This document shows, one piece after another, positions 7,758 to 15,244 of a DNA stretch of 36,175 nt. Every line of letters starts with the position of its first letter. Positions within the stretch are counted from its first letter, which is position 1. The DNA is taken from positions 1-36,175 of the forward strand of contig JAFZZR010000044.1 in NCBI GenBank assembly GCA_017615635.1. Direction: 5' to 3'. Below the pieces are notes generated by a model. The model had not been told where the DNA came from, did no database searches, and worked only from the letters and a program-made list of their open reading frames with translations. This stretch comes from Lentisphaeria bacterium. Lineage in GTDB: Bacteria > Verrucomicrobiota > Lentisphaeria > Victivallales > UBA1829. The position numbers were made by a program, and so were the translations under genes.

Positions 7758-8809
7758 TATGAGGCCGTTGGTGTCATGAGAGACTGCCCCTCCAAGTTGA
7801 TCCAGGGATAACGATTATGGAAGCGTTCCGCCGTCAGGCGGAGCGTTCCCAGCGCATTCGGTTCGTTTGAAACAAATCCGTTCACCAGTTGTTTCAGGAG
7901 AGCGGGCTGTTCCTCATTGACGCCGCAGTCCGGTTCCCTCCTTCGATATCCCTGCGAGGAGAGAAACATCCAGGCGCGGCGATATTTGGAGTCGTTCATT
8001 GTTTCGAGCGAGTGTGCCCGGTAAAGCAGGCTCCCCATTGAGACCTTCCAGCGAAATTTCAATTCTTTGAGGCGAGCAATTGTCAAGGGCGGCAGAAGTT
8101 CGTTCCTGATACAGCCTGCCGGAGTGAGGAGTTCGGACGCGAATTCTTCCGCTTCGCGCTCGACTTCTCTTCCCGGAAATCCTTCGCAGTGTTCGAGCAG
8201 GGCATGACCGAACTCGTGGGCCAACGTGTGACGGCGCCGGTCTGCAGAGAAGGCTGGATTGCCATTCAGAGCGATGGAGACGATACCCCCGGGAAGAGGC
8301 ATAAAAAAACCGTCCAGTTTGTCTGTCTTAAAGTCGAATTGCAGGACAAGAATGTTGTTTCGTTCAAGCAGCGCGGTCAAGTCGTCGATGGGACCAGGCT
8401 GTACATGCCAATGTTTGCGGATGGCCGCGGCCATTTCCTCCGGTGTTTTCCCTTCACGTGCGATAATGTTGGAACGAAGATTATGATGATGGAACAGTTT
8501 GATGACATCCAGCGATCTGGCCCGTACCTCGGCTTCTATCCGCAAGCGGACGCTTGCCGAAAGAGAACTGCGTTTTCGGTGAAATGCCAGCCCGGAAGGA
8601 ATTTCCTCGGCATTCTGCAAAAAGAAAGCAACCGGATAATCGAGTGCAATCGAGATTTTTTTCTGCATGTCATCGGGAGGAACAATCGCACCATTTTCGT
8701 ATTTGCTGAGAACCGCCTGCTTGACGCTCAGTTTTTCGGCAAGAACCTTCTGAGTCAAGCCTTCCTGCTCTCTCGCCAATTTCAGGAGTGATGCGTTGTA
8801 AATATCCAT
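7757..8809 (-). CDS. XRE-family regulator fused to an ImmA/IrrE metalloprotease
   Basis: A 350-residue two-domain protein. Residues 5-60 are an XRE (Cro/cI-type) helix-turn-helix (LAREQEGLTQKVLAEKL...QAVLSKYENG). The rest is an ImmA/IrrE-type (COG2856) zinc peptidase with HEFGH at 198-202 and the likely third ligand in EREAEEFASELL (about 218-228). In known cases such proteases cleave a repressor on a stress or mobile-element signal; here repressor and protease are one chain, a combination repeatedly linked to toxin-antitoxin and phage-related loci. ATG 8809 is chosen because GGAGG lies 6 bases upstream; an in-frame GTG at 8824 lies within the upstream palindrome. It probably regulates itself and the EndoU operon ahead of it. 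Confidence 0.85.
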   Translation of the reverse strand: MDIYNASLLKLAREQEGLTQKVLAEKLSVKQAVLSKYENGAIVPPDDMQKKISIALDYPVAFFLQNAEEIPSGLAFHRKRSSLSASVRLRIEAEVRARSLDVIKLFHHHNLRSNIIAREGKTPEEMAAAIRKHWHVQPGPIDDLTALLERNNILVLQFDFKTDKLDGFFMPLPGGIVSIALNGNPAFSADRRRHTLAHEFGHALLEHCEGFPGREVEREAEEFASELLTPAGCIRNELLPPLTIARLKELKFRWKVSMGSLLYRAHSLETMNDSKYRRAWMFLSSQGYRRREPDCGVNEEQPALLKQLVNGFVSNEPNALGTLRLTAERFHNRYPWINLEGQSLMTPTAS

Positions 8810-8822
8810 AGTTTGCCTCCGC

Positions 8823-8845
8823 ACATAGAGTTATCTATGTGGTAC
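8823..8845. promoter_or_regulatory. Palindromic operator before the XRE-ImmA gene
   Basis: ACATAGA-gtta-TCTATGT (8823-8840) is a perfect palindrome with a 4-base centre, 14 bases upstream of the chosen ATG. The last bases run into GTGGTAC (8839-8845), the same 7-mer (as its complement) found in both arms of the repeat at 7656-7703. Position and symmetry suit autorepression by the XRE domain. Confidence 0.55.
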
Positions 8846-8920
8846 GGTAACGCGGAAAAAGAAAATTACAAATGCATTTCCAAAAAAAATGCGAATTTTT
8901 CTTTAAAATTATTCCTGCAT

Positions 8921-8960
8921 GATTCAAAAAAGTAAATACACGGGGAGACATCATCCCCCG
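8921..8960 (-). terminator. Terminator of the zinc-ribbon/epimerase operon
   Basis: Read leftwards, a GC-rich stem (CGGGGGAT ... TCCCCG, forward 8941-8960, with one bulged base) is followed by TGTATTTACTTTTTT (forward 8923-8940). It lies about 20 bases after the epimerase stop, as expected of an intrinsic terminator. Confidence 0.6.
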
Positions 8961-8980
8961 ATACGCCTTTTCGAACGCCT

Positions 8981-9721
8981 TCAGCCGGGGCGGAAGGGAT
9001 ACGAGAGAAAGGTGGTCCGGAGATCCTTCAGAAACGGGGTGTCGGCAGGAATGGGACTCCCCTCCCTGCGCAGAGCCGCCCAGCACTGGAGCGTCTCGTG
9101 GAGTTCCGGCAGCGGAACGCGGTACTGGAAGGGGATCGCCACGGTGCGGGTGGGTCCGGCGGGAACGGCCTCATCGAGGATCCTCCGGCAGAGGGCGTCC
9201 GCAAAAATAAGTTCCAGCTCCACGGGGCGGACCTCGGAGGGGACAAGTCCCCGCGACGCCATTTCGCAGAAGGTGGAGACCACGGAGTTCCAGTAGGGGC
9301 GTCCGCCCGGTCCGAACGCGTTGGGCATGAGGAGTTCCACGGAGACAGGGACGGATCGTGCGAGAAGAGCGGCGGCGGCCCGCTTGGAGGCGTGGTAGGG
9401 CTGGTCTTTTCCGATCTGGACCGTGGACCCCAGAAGGACGACCGGCGGTTCGGGACAGGAGCAGACGGCGGCGGTCAGTTTTTCGGTCAGAAGCATATTG
9501 GTCCGGTAGAGTGCCTCTCCGTCGTCCGACCGGCTCACGGCGGCCAGATGAACGATCCTCCGGCACTGCCGCGCAAAGAAAGCAAGCTCGTCGGGCGAAT
9601 CGAAGAAGGAACGGCGGAAGGGGATGAGACGGAAGCGCGGATCCGCGGAAACGGCTTCGGCCAGACGGCGTCCGATGAACCCGGATTGTCCGGTTATGCC
9701 CAGGGGTATGGGATCGGCCAT
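8981..9721 (-). CDS. NAD-dependent epimerase/dehydratase-family protein (short-chain dehydrogenase fold)
   Basis: A 246-residue extended-SDR protein of the nucleotide-sugar epimerase/dehydratase type. It has the N-terminal Rossmann loop G-I-T-G-Q-S-G-F-I-G, the HLAA strand end, and the catalytic Y-H-A-S-K (YxxxK) with a Ser in LLGSTVQ about 15 residues before it. It is shorter than typical UDP-sugar epimerases (about 310-340), so the C-terminal substrate domain is reduced; it resembles WbjC/CapF-like deoxysugar reductases in outline, but the substrate cannot be told. I start at ATG 9721 (MADPIPLGITG), 4 bases after the zinc-ribbon stop; an in-frame longer start would overlap that gene. It is co-transcribed with the zinc-ribbon gene. 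Confidence 0.75.
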   Translation of the reverse strand: MADPIPLGITGQSGFIGRRLAEAVSADPRFRLIPFRRSFFDSPDELAFFARQCRRIVHLAAVSRSDDGEALYRTNMLLTEKLTAAVCSCPEPPVVLLGSTVQIGKDQPYHASKRAAAALLARSVPVSVELLMPNAFGPGGRPYWNSVVSTFCEMASRGLVPSEVRPVELELIFADALCRRILDEAVPAGPTRTVAIPFQYRVPLPELHETLQCWAALRREGSPIPADTPFLKDLRTTFLSYPFRPG

Positions 9722-9725
9722 GAAA

Positions 9726-10439
9726 TCAGTCCGTGCAGTTGGGGTCGTATACGAGGTGGGAACAGTTGTCGCAGGAAACAAGATTTCCCTTCTTGGCCTC
9801 GACAAGAGTCATGGGCGGGATCTTCAGACTGCAGTTGGAGCAGAGTCCGCCGGGCATGACCGTACCCACCGGCGATCCTTTGCCGGAGGCCAGGAGCCTC
9901 TTGTAGGCGGGAAGCGTGGCAATGGCGACTTTTTTCTCCAGTTCGGCGGACTCGGCTGCCCGGGTCTCGAGCTCCGCCCGGATCGTCTCCTTGAAGGCGT
10001 CCAGATCCCGGACCTCCTTCTGGACGGAGCGTCCGGTGGCCCGATAGTTTCTGGCGGCGCGTTCGACGCCGGCTTTCGCCTTCTCCAGGGACTCCATAGC
10101 CTCGATCTCGGAGTCTTCCAGCTGGGAGATCTTTTTTTCGGTGGAGGCGATATCGGCCATGGCGGCATTGTATTCCGCGACCTTCTTGATGGAGGGCGAC
10201 CGGAGCCGGATGTCAGTCAGATGAGCCTTGGCCGCTTCGATTTCTCCTTCGATGGTCCGGATCTTCATTTCGGTCTGCTTCACCTGCGATTCGGCGGCGG
10301 CAAGCGCTTTTTTGACGACCTCGAACTCGGCCACGAGCTCGGCGCGTTCCGCGGGAATGTTTTTCAGCCGGGTCTCCAGATCGCGGATCCGCAGATCGAC
10401 GTTCTGGAGGGCGATCAGGTCAAGAATCGAACGCTTCAT
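9726..10439 (-). CDS. Coiled-coil protein with C4 zinc ribbon (DUF164/CdsZ-like)
   Basis: A 237-residue protein: a long antiparallel coiled coil from about residue 10 to 180 (runs of Glu, Lys, Ala and Leu heptads), then a C-terminal zinc ribbon with C-S-N-C and C-D-N-C about 20 residues apart. This is the architecture of the widespread bacterial C4-type zinc-ribbon (DUF164) family, whose chlamydial member CdsZ helps position secretion-system parts; the general function is unsettled. The ATG at 10439 has a CGGAG site 12 bases upstream. It is first in a two-gene unit with the epimerase and divergent from guaB. Confidence 0.85.
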   Translation of the reverse strand: MKRSILDLIALQNVDLRIRDLETRLKNIPAERAELVAEFEVVKKALAAAESQVKQTEMKIRTIEGEIEAAKAHLTDIRLRSPSIKKVAEYNAAMADIASTEKKISQLEDSEIEAMESLEKAKAGVERAARNYRATGRSVQKEVRDLDAFKETIRAELETRAAESAELEKKVAIATLPAYKRLLASGKGSPVGTVMPGGLCSNCSLKIPPMTLVEAKKGNLVSCDNCSHLVYDPNCTD

Positions 10440-10480
10440 AAAAAATCATGCTCCGGAAAAGTGTTCAGCCATTTCCCGGA

Positions 10481-10508
10481 AACTTACGCCTGAAAAGAAA
10501 AAAATCAA
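10481..10508 (-). promoter_or_regulatory. Promoter of the zinc-ribbon/epimerase unit
   Basis: On the minus strand TTGATT (forward 10503-10508) and TAAGTT (forward 10481-10486) are 16 bases apart. The -35 box sits in the left arm of the palindrome at 10499-10538, mirror image to the guaB -35 box. Confidence 0.45.
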
Positions 10509-10538
10509 GCGAAAAAAGGAGGAACTGCTTGATTTTTT
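10499..10538. repeat. 12-base palindrome holding back-to-back -35 boxes
   Basis: AAAAAATCAAGC (10499-10510) and GCTTGATTTTTT (10527-10538) are perfect inverted copies around a 16-base centre that contains AAGGAGG. It looks like a bidirectional terminator, but it stands between two divergent genes, and each arm supplies a TTGATT -35 hexamer pointing outwards. A dimeric regulator site is also possible. Confidence 0.55.
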
Positions 10539-10556
10539 CGGAAAAATCGTTATATT
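10529..10556 (+). promoter_or_regulatory. Promoter of guaB
   Basis: TTGATT (10529-10534) and TATATT (10551-10556) with a 16-base spacer, close to sigma-70 consensus. Transcription would begin near 10562, so the leader begins almost exactly with the hairpin at 10562-10596. Confidence 0.65.
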
Positions 10557-10561
10557 ACAAT

Positions 10562-10596
10562 GGCAAATGGAAACACCCGAAGCGGGTGCGTTTGCC
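10562..10596 (+). promoter_or_regulatory. Hairpin at the 5' end of the guaB leader
   Basis: Nested complementary arms: GGCAAA (10562-10567) with TTTGCC (10591-10596), and inside them CACCC (10574-10578) with GGGTG (10584-10588) around a GAAGC loop. Placed at the predicted transcript start, it may stabilise the mRNA. It matches no purine riboswitch that I recognise. Confidence 0.4.
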
Positions 10597-10636
10597 GCGG
10601 CACGCGCCCCGCCTCTACAACAAAACGGAGCGCATT

Positions 10637-12136
10637 ATGGGCAACCAGTACATCGACGGCTTCATGGCGAAATTCAAGTATGAAGGCCTGACTTTCGACG
10701 ACATCTCTCTGATCACGCAGTACGCGGATTTCCTGCCGGACGATACGGATATCACCACGAATTTCTCCCGGAACATCAAGCTGAACATTCCGTTCGTCAG
10801 CGCGGCAATGGATACGGTGACCGAAAGCGATATGGCCATTGCCATGGCGAAACTGGGCGGAATCGGCGTGATCCATAAGAATCTGAATCCCCAGGCCCAG
10901 GCGGATGAGGTCCGGAAGGTCAAGCAGTATCTGAACGGATTTATCCGCAAGCCGGTAGTGTTCTTCGAAGATCAGACCGTGCGGGAAATGCTCAACGAGA
11001 AGCGCGCAAAAGCCTATTCCTTCTCCGGATTCCCCATCCTGAATTCCAACGGCGTGCTGGCCGGCATCATCACCGCGCGGGACATCAAGTTCCTCACGGA
11101 CTTCGACGTGCGGATCCGCGACGTCATGACACGGAATCCGATCACGGCGCCGGACGGCATCCCGCTGGACGAGGCGTTCCGCATCATGCTGAAGGGCAAA
11201 GTCGGAAAGCTGCCGACGGTGGACAAGGAAGGCCGTCTGACCGGACTGTACAGCTTCCAGGACGTGCGGACGCTTATCGAAAACATGGAACCCGCATACA
11301 ACCGTGACTCGGAACACCGTCTGCGGGCGGCGGCGGCCGTCAGTCCTTACGACGAGGCACGGGCGGCGGCGCTGGCGGAAGCCGGAGTGGATGCGTTCGT
11401 CATCGACACGGCCCACGGCCATTCCAAGGGCGTCATCGAAACGGTCGGGCTCCTGAAAAAGAGATATCCCGGAATCGATGTGGTGGCCGGCAATATCGCC
11501 TCCTGCGAGGCGGCCAAGGCTTTGCTGGATTCCGGCGTGGATGCCGTGAAGGTGGGAATCGGACCCGGATCCATCTGCACCACGCGCGTGGTCGCCGGCG
11601 TCGGCACGCCCCAGGTGACGGCCGTCTACGAAGCCTACAAGGCCATCGGCGAAGAAGTTCCTCTGATCGCGGACGGCGGGATCAAGCAGTCCGGCGATGT
11701 GGCGAAAGCCATTGCGGTCGGCGCCTCCTGCGTCATGATGGGATCCGTTCTGGCCGGCACGCTGGAAGGACCCGGGGAAAAGACCTACCGGAACGGACGG
11801 CGTTACGTTCTCTACCGCGGCATGGGCAGTCTGGAGGCCATGAAAACCTCCAAGGGCAGCCGGGAACGCTACGGGCAGGCGGACGTGGATGATGTCAAAA
11901 AGCTGGTGCCTCAGGGCGTCGAAGGCATGGTCCCCTACCGCGGATCGCTCTGGGAAGTGATCCATCAGTTCCTCGGCGGACTCCGCTACTCCCTCGGGTA
12001 CTGCGGAACGCGCAACCTGAAAGCGCTCCGCGAGCAGGCAAAGATCATCCGTGTCAGCGGATCCGCACTGAAGGAAGCTCATCCGCACGACATCATCATG
12101 ACCAAGGACGCTCCGAACTACATGCAGGAAAATTGA
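10637..12136 (+). CDS. guaB: Inosine-5'-monophosphate dehydrogenase
   Basis: IMPDH oxidises IMP to XMP with NAD+, the committed step to guanine nucleotides. The 499-residue protein has the N-terminal barrel start (LTFDDISLI), two CBS domains (about 100-215), the catalytic loop G-P-G-S-I-C-T-T-R with the nucleophilic Cys, the phosphate-binding [10 protein letters not shown] loop, and a [20 protein letters not shown] flap region. The C-terminus is slightly longer than in E. coli. ATG 10637 is preferred because of the GGAG site 8 bases upstream and the promoter at 10529; a longer open frame upstream runs through the promoter. The small membrane protein and pdxB follow closely and may share its transcript. 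Confidence 0.97.
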   Translation: MGNQYIDGFMAKFKYEGLTFDDISLITQYADFLPDDTDITTNFSRNIKLNIPFVSAAMDTVTESDMAIAMAKLGGIGVIHKNLNPQAQADEVRKVKQYLNGFIRKPVVFFEDQTVREMLNEKRAKAYSFSGFPILNSNGVLAGIITARDIKFLTDFDVRIRDVMTRNPITAPDGIPLDEAFRIMLKGKVGKLPTVDKEGRLTGLYSFQDVRTLIENMEPAYNRDSEHRLRAAAAVSPYDEARAAALAEAGVDAFVIDTAHGHSKGVIETVGLLKKRYPGIDVVAGNIASCEAAKALLDSGVDAVKVGIGPGSICTTRVVAGVGTPQVTAVYEAYKAIGEEVPLIADGGIKQSGDVAKAIAVGASCVMMGSVLAGTLEGPGEKTYRNGRRYVLYRGMGSLEAMKTSKGSRERYGQADVDDVKKLVPQGVEGMVPYRGSLWEVIHQFLGGLRYSLGYCGTRNLKALREQAKIIRVSGSALKEAHPHDIIMTKDAPNYMQEN

Positions 12137-12158
12137 GGAGGCGGGGAGGACGGGAGCG

Positions 12159-12485
12159 ATGAAGCTTCTTATTTCCATACTTCTGTTCCCCACGCTGCTC
12201 ATCATCCTTCTTGCATTCGGCTGCTTTGCCTTTTACCGGTACGGGATCGCAAACCCGCTTTCCGCAGGCGGAGAGACGTCCGACGCTCATCTGCTGAAGG
12301 CGTTTCTCTACATGGCCATGGGGGCGGGACTGCCTCTCTCGATCCTCGCGTTTCTCTCCGGATGCGTCCTCACGGTGGCCTCCTTCCTCTTCAAAAGCTG
12401 GACCCGGGCGGTCCTTTCCGGCGGCATCGCCGCGGCCGGAATGTATTTCTGGCTTTATTTCATGAACACACCTTATCCATCCTGA
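12159..12485 (+). CDS. Small integral membrane protein, unknown function
   Basis: A 108-residue protein with three likely membrane helices: about 3-26 (a Leu/Ile-rich start), 47-75 (MAMGAGLPLSILAFLSG region) and 82-103. No family is recognised. A GGGAG site precedes the ATG at good distance. It sits 22 bases after guaB and 10 bases before pdxB in the same direction, so it is probably translated from the same message. Nothing in the sequence ties it to purine or vitamin B6 synthesis. Confidence 0.7.
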   Translation: MKLLISILLFPTLLIILLAFGCFAFYRYGIANPLSAGGETSDAHLLKAFLYMAMGAGLPLSILAFLSGCVLTVASFLFKSWTRAVLSGGIAAAGMYFWLYFMNTPYPS

Positions 12486-12495
12486 CGAGGTAACC

Positions 12496-13614
12496 ATGCT
12501 GAAAATCATAGCGGACAACGCCATTCCCTTCCTCCGGGGCGTCTTCGAACCTTACGCACAAGTCACCTATCTGCCCGGCGCCGCCATTGCGCAGGCCGAT
12601 CTCAAGGATACGGACGCACTGATCATCCGCACCCGGACGAAATGCAATGCGAAGCTGCTGGCCGGATCGGGTGTACGGATCATCGCGTCGGCCACCATCG
12701 GCATGGACCATGTGAATACGGCCGAATGCGAAAAGCTGGGGATCCGCTGCGTCAACGCCCCCGGATGCAACGCCTCCTCCGTGGCACAGTATATCGTTTC
12801 GATCCTCACCGCGGACGCCGTGGAAACCGGCAAGCCGCTGGCCGGACGGACTCTGGGGATCGTAGGCGTGGGACACGTCGGGAAAAAGGTGGCCGCAGCA
12901 GCGGAGACGCTGGGGATGCGGGTGCTGCGGAACGATCCGCCCCGGGCCCGGGCGGAAGGTCCGGACGGCTTTGCGGAACTCGACCGGATCCTGACGGAAT
13001 CGGACTTCATCACCATGCATACTCCGCTGAACCGGGAGCATCCGGACTGCACGTATCATCTGGCAAACGAGGATTTCTTTCTGAAAATGGCGAAGAAACC
13101 GTTCTTCATCAATGCTTCGCGCGGCCCGGTGACGGATCAGGACGCCCTGAAATGCGCTCTGATCACCGGCCGAGTCCGCGGCGCGGCTCTGGATGTCTGG
13201 GAAGACGAACCGGATATCAACCGGGAGCTTCTGGATATGGTCAAAATCGCCACGCCTCATATCGCCGGGTATTCGGCGGATGGAAAAGCGACCGGAACCG
13301 CCATGTCCGTCCGCGCCGTCGCAAAATTCTTCGGGATCGACAGTCTGGCAGATTTCTCTCCCGAAGGCGTTCCCGCTCCCGATCCGGCAGTCCTGACCGT
13401 TTCCGAGAGCTGCCCCGTGGAATCCGCCATCCTTTCCGCCTATGATGTCCGGAAGGACGACGCGGCTCTGCGGAACGCGCCGGAAAACTTTGAATCGCTC
13501 CGCGCTCACTACCCGGTGCGGCGGGAGTTCCCTGCCTACCGGATCGGAAACGCGGACCGGATCTCCGCTTCCGCCCGGTCGATCCTGCGGGCCCTCGGAT
13601 TTGCCGGATGCTGA
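12496..13614 (+). CDS. pdxB: Erythronate-4-phosphate dehydrogenase
   Basis: PdxB oxidises 4-phosphoerythronate in the DXP-dependent route to pyridoxal phosphate. The 372 residues match the family length. The protein starts IIADNAIPF, typical of PdxB, and has the T-I-G-M-D-H-V-N and NAPGCNASSVAQY blocks. The Rossmann loop G-I-V-G-V-G-H-V-G-K binds NAD, the conserved R of NASRGP follows, and the acid/base His lies in the TPHIAGYS segment; these are hallmarks of the D-2-hydroxyacid dehydrogenase superfamily with the PdxB-specific start. GAGG lies 8 bases upstream of the ATG. Its last 7 bases overlap the AraC gene start. Confidence 0.92.
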   Translation: MLKIIADNAIPFLRGVFEPYAQVTYLPGAAIAQADLKDTDALIIRTRTKCNAKLLAGSGVRIIASATIGMDHVNTAECEKLGIRCVNAPGCNASSVAQYIVSILTADAVETGKPLAGRTLGIVGVGHVGKKVAAAAETLGMRVLRNDPPRARAEGPDGFAELDRILTESDFITMHTPLNREHPDCTYHLANEDFFLKMAKKPFFINASRGPVTDQDALKCALITGRVRGAALDVWEDEPDINRELLDMVKIATPHIAGYSADGKATGTAMSVRAVAKFFGIDSLADFSPEGVPAPDPAVLTVSESCPVESAILSAYDVRKDDAALRNAPENFESLRAHYPVRREFPAYRIGNADRISASARSILRALGFAGC

Positions 13615-14459
13615 AGCCGATGGGCGCACAGACGGAACCGGATGAACTTCCGCCTCATGAGATCTTCAACGGCGGCCGTTTCATCTCCCGGGGACGCGGA
13701 CGGCATCCCGAGCGGATCCTCGAAAGCGATGAACTGATCGTGGTCCTTCAGGGGGAACTCGCCATGCACGAGGACGGGCAGCCCCGCATTGCCGGACCCG
13801 GCAGCTGGATCCTGCTGCGTCACGGACACCGGCACGGCGGACTGGCACCCTATCCGAAAAATCTTTCCTTTTTCTGGCTCCATTTCCGTTTTTCGGGCGG
13901 TCTGCCGAAGGGGATCCCGCTTCAGGGTACGGCCCGGGCTCATTCTTCCATCATGGAGTACGCAAGGCTGTTTCTGAACGAACAGAACCGGATCAAGCCG
14001 GATGAAAAGAGCCGGGATCTGCTGTTCCGGCTCATTTTCCGCGAGTTGAGACTCTCCGCCGGAGAAAACGGCGATCCGGCCCGGTCCGGCCCTCCGCTGT
14101 ACGAAGCCGCCCGCCGTCTGATCCGTCTGCGCTATTCCGAGCGGCTGACCCCCCGCGATGCGGCCAAAGCGCTGAAGTGCAACGTTGACTATCTGGGACG
14201 CCTGTGGAAACTGCGGACAGGCGAAACGCTGAGCGTCTCCATCAATCGTCTCCGCATCGAAAAAGCCGCCGGGATGCTCCGGGAATCCGGGCGGTCCATC
14301 AAGGAAACGGCCGCCGCATGCGGGTACGAGGATCCCGCCTACTTCCGCCGTCTGTTCCGGACATTTTACCACATGACGCCGGGCGAGTTCCGGCGCCGTC
14401 AGATGGCGGTCCACTGCAATACGGAAAACGGCGGCTCCGCCTCCGTTCAACCGGCGTAA
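13608..14459 (+). CDS. AraC-family transcriptional regulator overlapping pdxB
   Basis: A 283-residue AraC-type regulator: N-terminal cupin-like part (GGRFISRGRGRHPER, ELIVVLQGELAM, GPGSWILLRHGHRHGG), C-terminal double helix-turn-helix with SIKETAAACGYEDPAYFRR and the closing YHMTPGEFRR. The start ATG overlaps the pdxB stop by 7 bases; an ATG 12 bases later is an alternative. Neither has a good ribosome site, suggesting translational coupling to pdxB. Its stop overlaps the convergent CobS-like gene by 13 bases. The target is unknown; unlike the other two AraC genes it has no divergent partner. Confidence 0.85.
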   Translation: MLKPMGAQTEPDELPPHEIFNGGRFISRGRGRHPERILESDELIVVLQGELAMHEDGQPRIAGPGSWILLRHGHRHGGLAPYPKNLSFFWLHFRFSGGLPKGIPLQGTARAHSSIMEYARLFLNEQNRIKPDEKSRDLLFRLIFRELRLSAGENGDPARSGPPLYEAARRLIRLRYSERLTPRDAAKALKCNVDYLGRLWKLRTGETLSVSINRLRIEKAAGMLRESGRSIKETAAACGYEDPAYFRRLFRTFYHMTPGEFRRRQMAVHCNTENGGSASVQPA

Positions 14460-15244
14460 AGCAGAATGCCGAGAAACAGAAGCAGGATCTCCGCCCCGAG
14501 CCCGTACAGCGCCGTGAGAGCACGGTCTGTCCGGCCGCCCGTTCTCCGCTGAAGGACGGCGGCTCCATGAGCCAGACCCCAGGCGGCAAAGAATCCGATC
14601 CCCGCGCCGAGCAGATCGCGGACGGCCAGCCCGGCAATCAGAAACACGCCGGCCGCGCAGAAAATGTGGAGATTCCGTCCGTTCTCCCGGATCGGGAAGG
14701 GAATCCGCCCGGTGCTCCGGTCGGGAAGCAGAGAGAGTTCCGCGAAAAGGAGAAAGACTCCGGTCCAGGTGAAGAGGAACCAAAGCCCGCCGGACCGAAG
14801 ACAGATCACGGCATAAAGGCAGGACCGGAACAGAAGAAGAACGGCAGGCAGAAGGACCTTTTCCGGAAGGATCAGGGGCCCGGGTTCGTCTTCGCCGTCC
14901 AGTCCGGACGCCAGGATCTCCATGGGCGAATATCCCTGCTCCCTCATCCGCAGAAACGCGAAAAGGGCGCGGATCCCTCTTTCTCCGGACGCATATTCCA
15001 GAACCGGCGGAATGACCGCTGCGGCCAGAAGCGCCGCCGCCGTGTGTCCGGCAATGCGTCCGGCCAGGACCAGGACGATCCAGATCAGGAGACCCGCCGC
15101 CGCGCCTGCAAGGGGCGTAACGGGCACAACGAGAGAGAGATCCTCCGTAGAAAGACGCTTCTGTGTCCGGCCGTCCGGCGCGGGAAACCGGAAGAACCGC
15201 TGCCAGGCGACCCGGAAGATATGGAAGAACGATGATTCCGTCAT
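14447..15244 (-). CDS. CobS-like integral membrane protein with altered active-site motifs
   Basis: A 265-residue polytopic protein with about six to seven membrane helices. Its opening (R-F-F-R-F-P-A-P then VVPVTPLAGAAAGLLIW) and ending (GGRTDRALTALYGLGAEILLL) follow the outline of adenosylcobinamide-GDP ribazoletransferase (CobS), the last step of cobalamin assembly. However, the aspartate-rich H-x-D-G-x-x-D-x-x-D-G site of CobS is here LEYASGERGIRA (82-93), and the GGxTGD box reads GGRTDR. It is therefore either a repurposed or inactive relative, or a different membrane family with chance similarity. Its ATG overlaps the PlsC-like stop by 4 bases, placing it third in a lipid operon and not in a cobalamin cluster. 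Confidence 0.55.
   Translation of the reverse strand: MTESSFFHIFRVAWQRFFRFPAPDGRTQKRLSTEDLSLVVPVTPLAGAAAGLLIWIVLVLAGRIAGHTAAALLAAAVIPPVLEYASGERGIRALFAFLRMREQGYSPMEILASGLDGEDEPGPLILPEKVLLPAVLLLFRSCLYAVICLRSGGLWFLFTWTGVFLLFAELSLLPDRSTGRIPFPIRENGRNLHIFCAAGVFLIAGLAVRDLLGAGIGFFAAWGLAHGAAVLQRRTGGRTDRALTALYGLGAEILLLFLGILLYAG

Noticed and set aside
10499..10538. Intrinsic terminator upstream of guaB
   Set aside because: Hairpin with T run fits, but no transcript should end there because both flanking genes point away; the arms coincide with -35 boxes, so I describe it as a promoter palindrome.
10562..10636. Purine riboswitch in the guaB leader
   Set aside because: The leader is only about 75 bases and shows a simple nested hairpin, without the three-way junction or conserved cores of known purine or PRPP aptamers.
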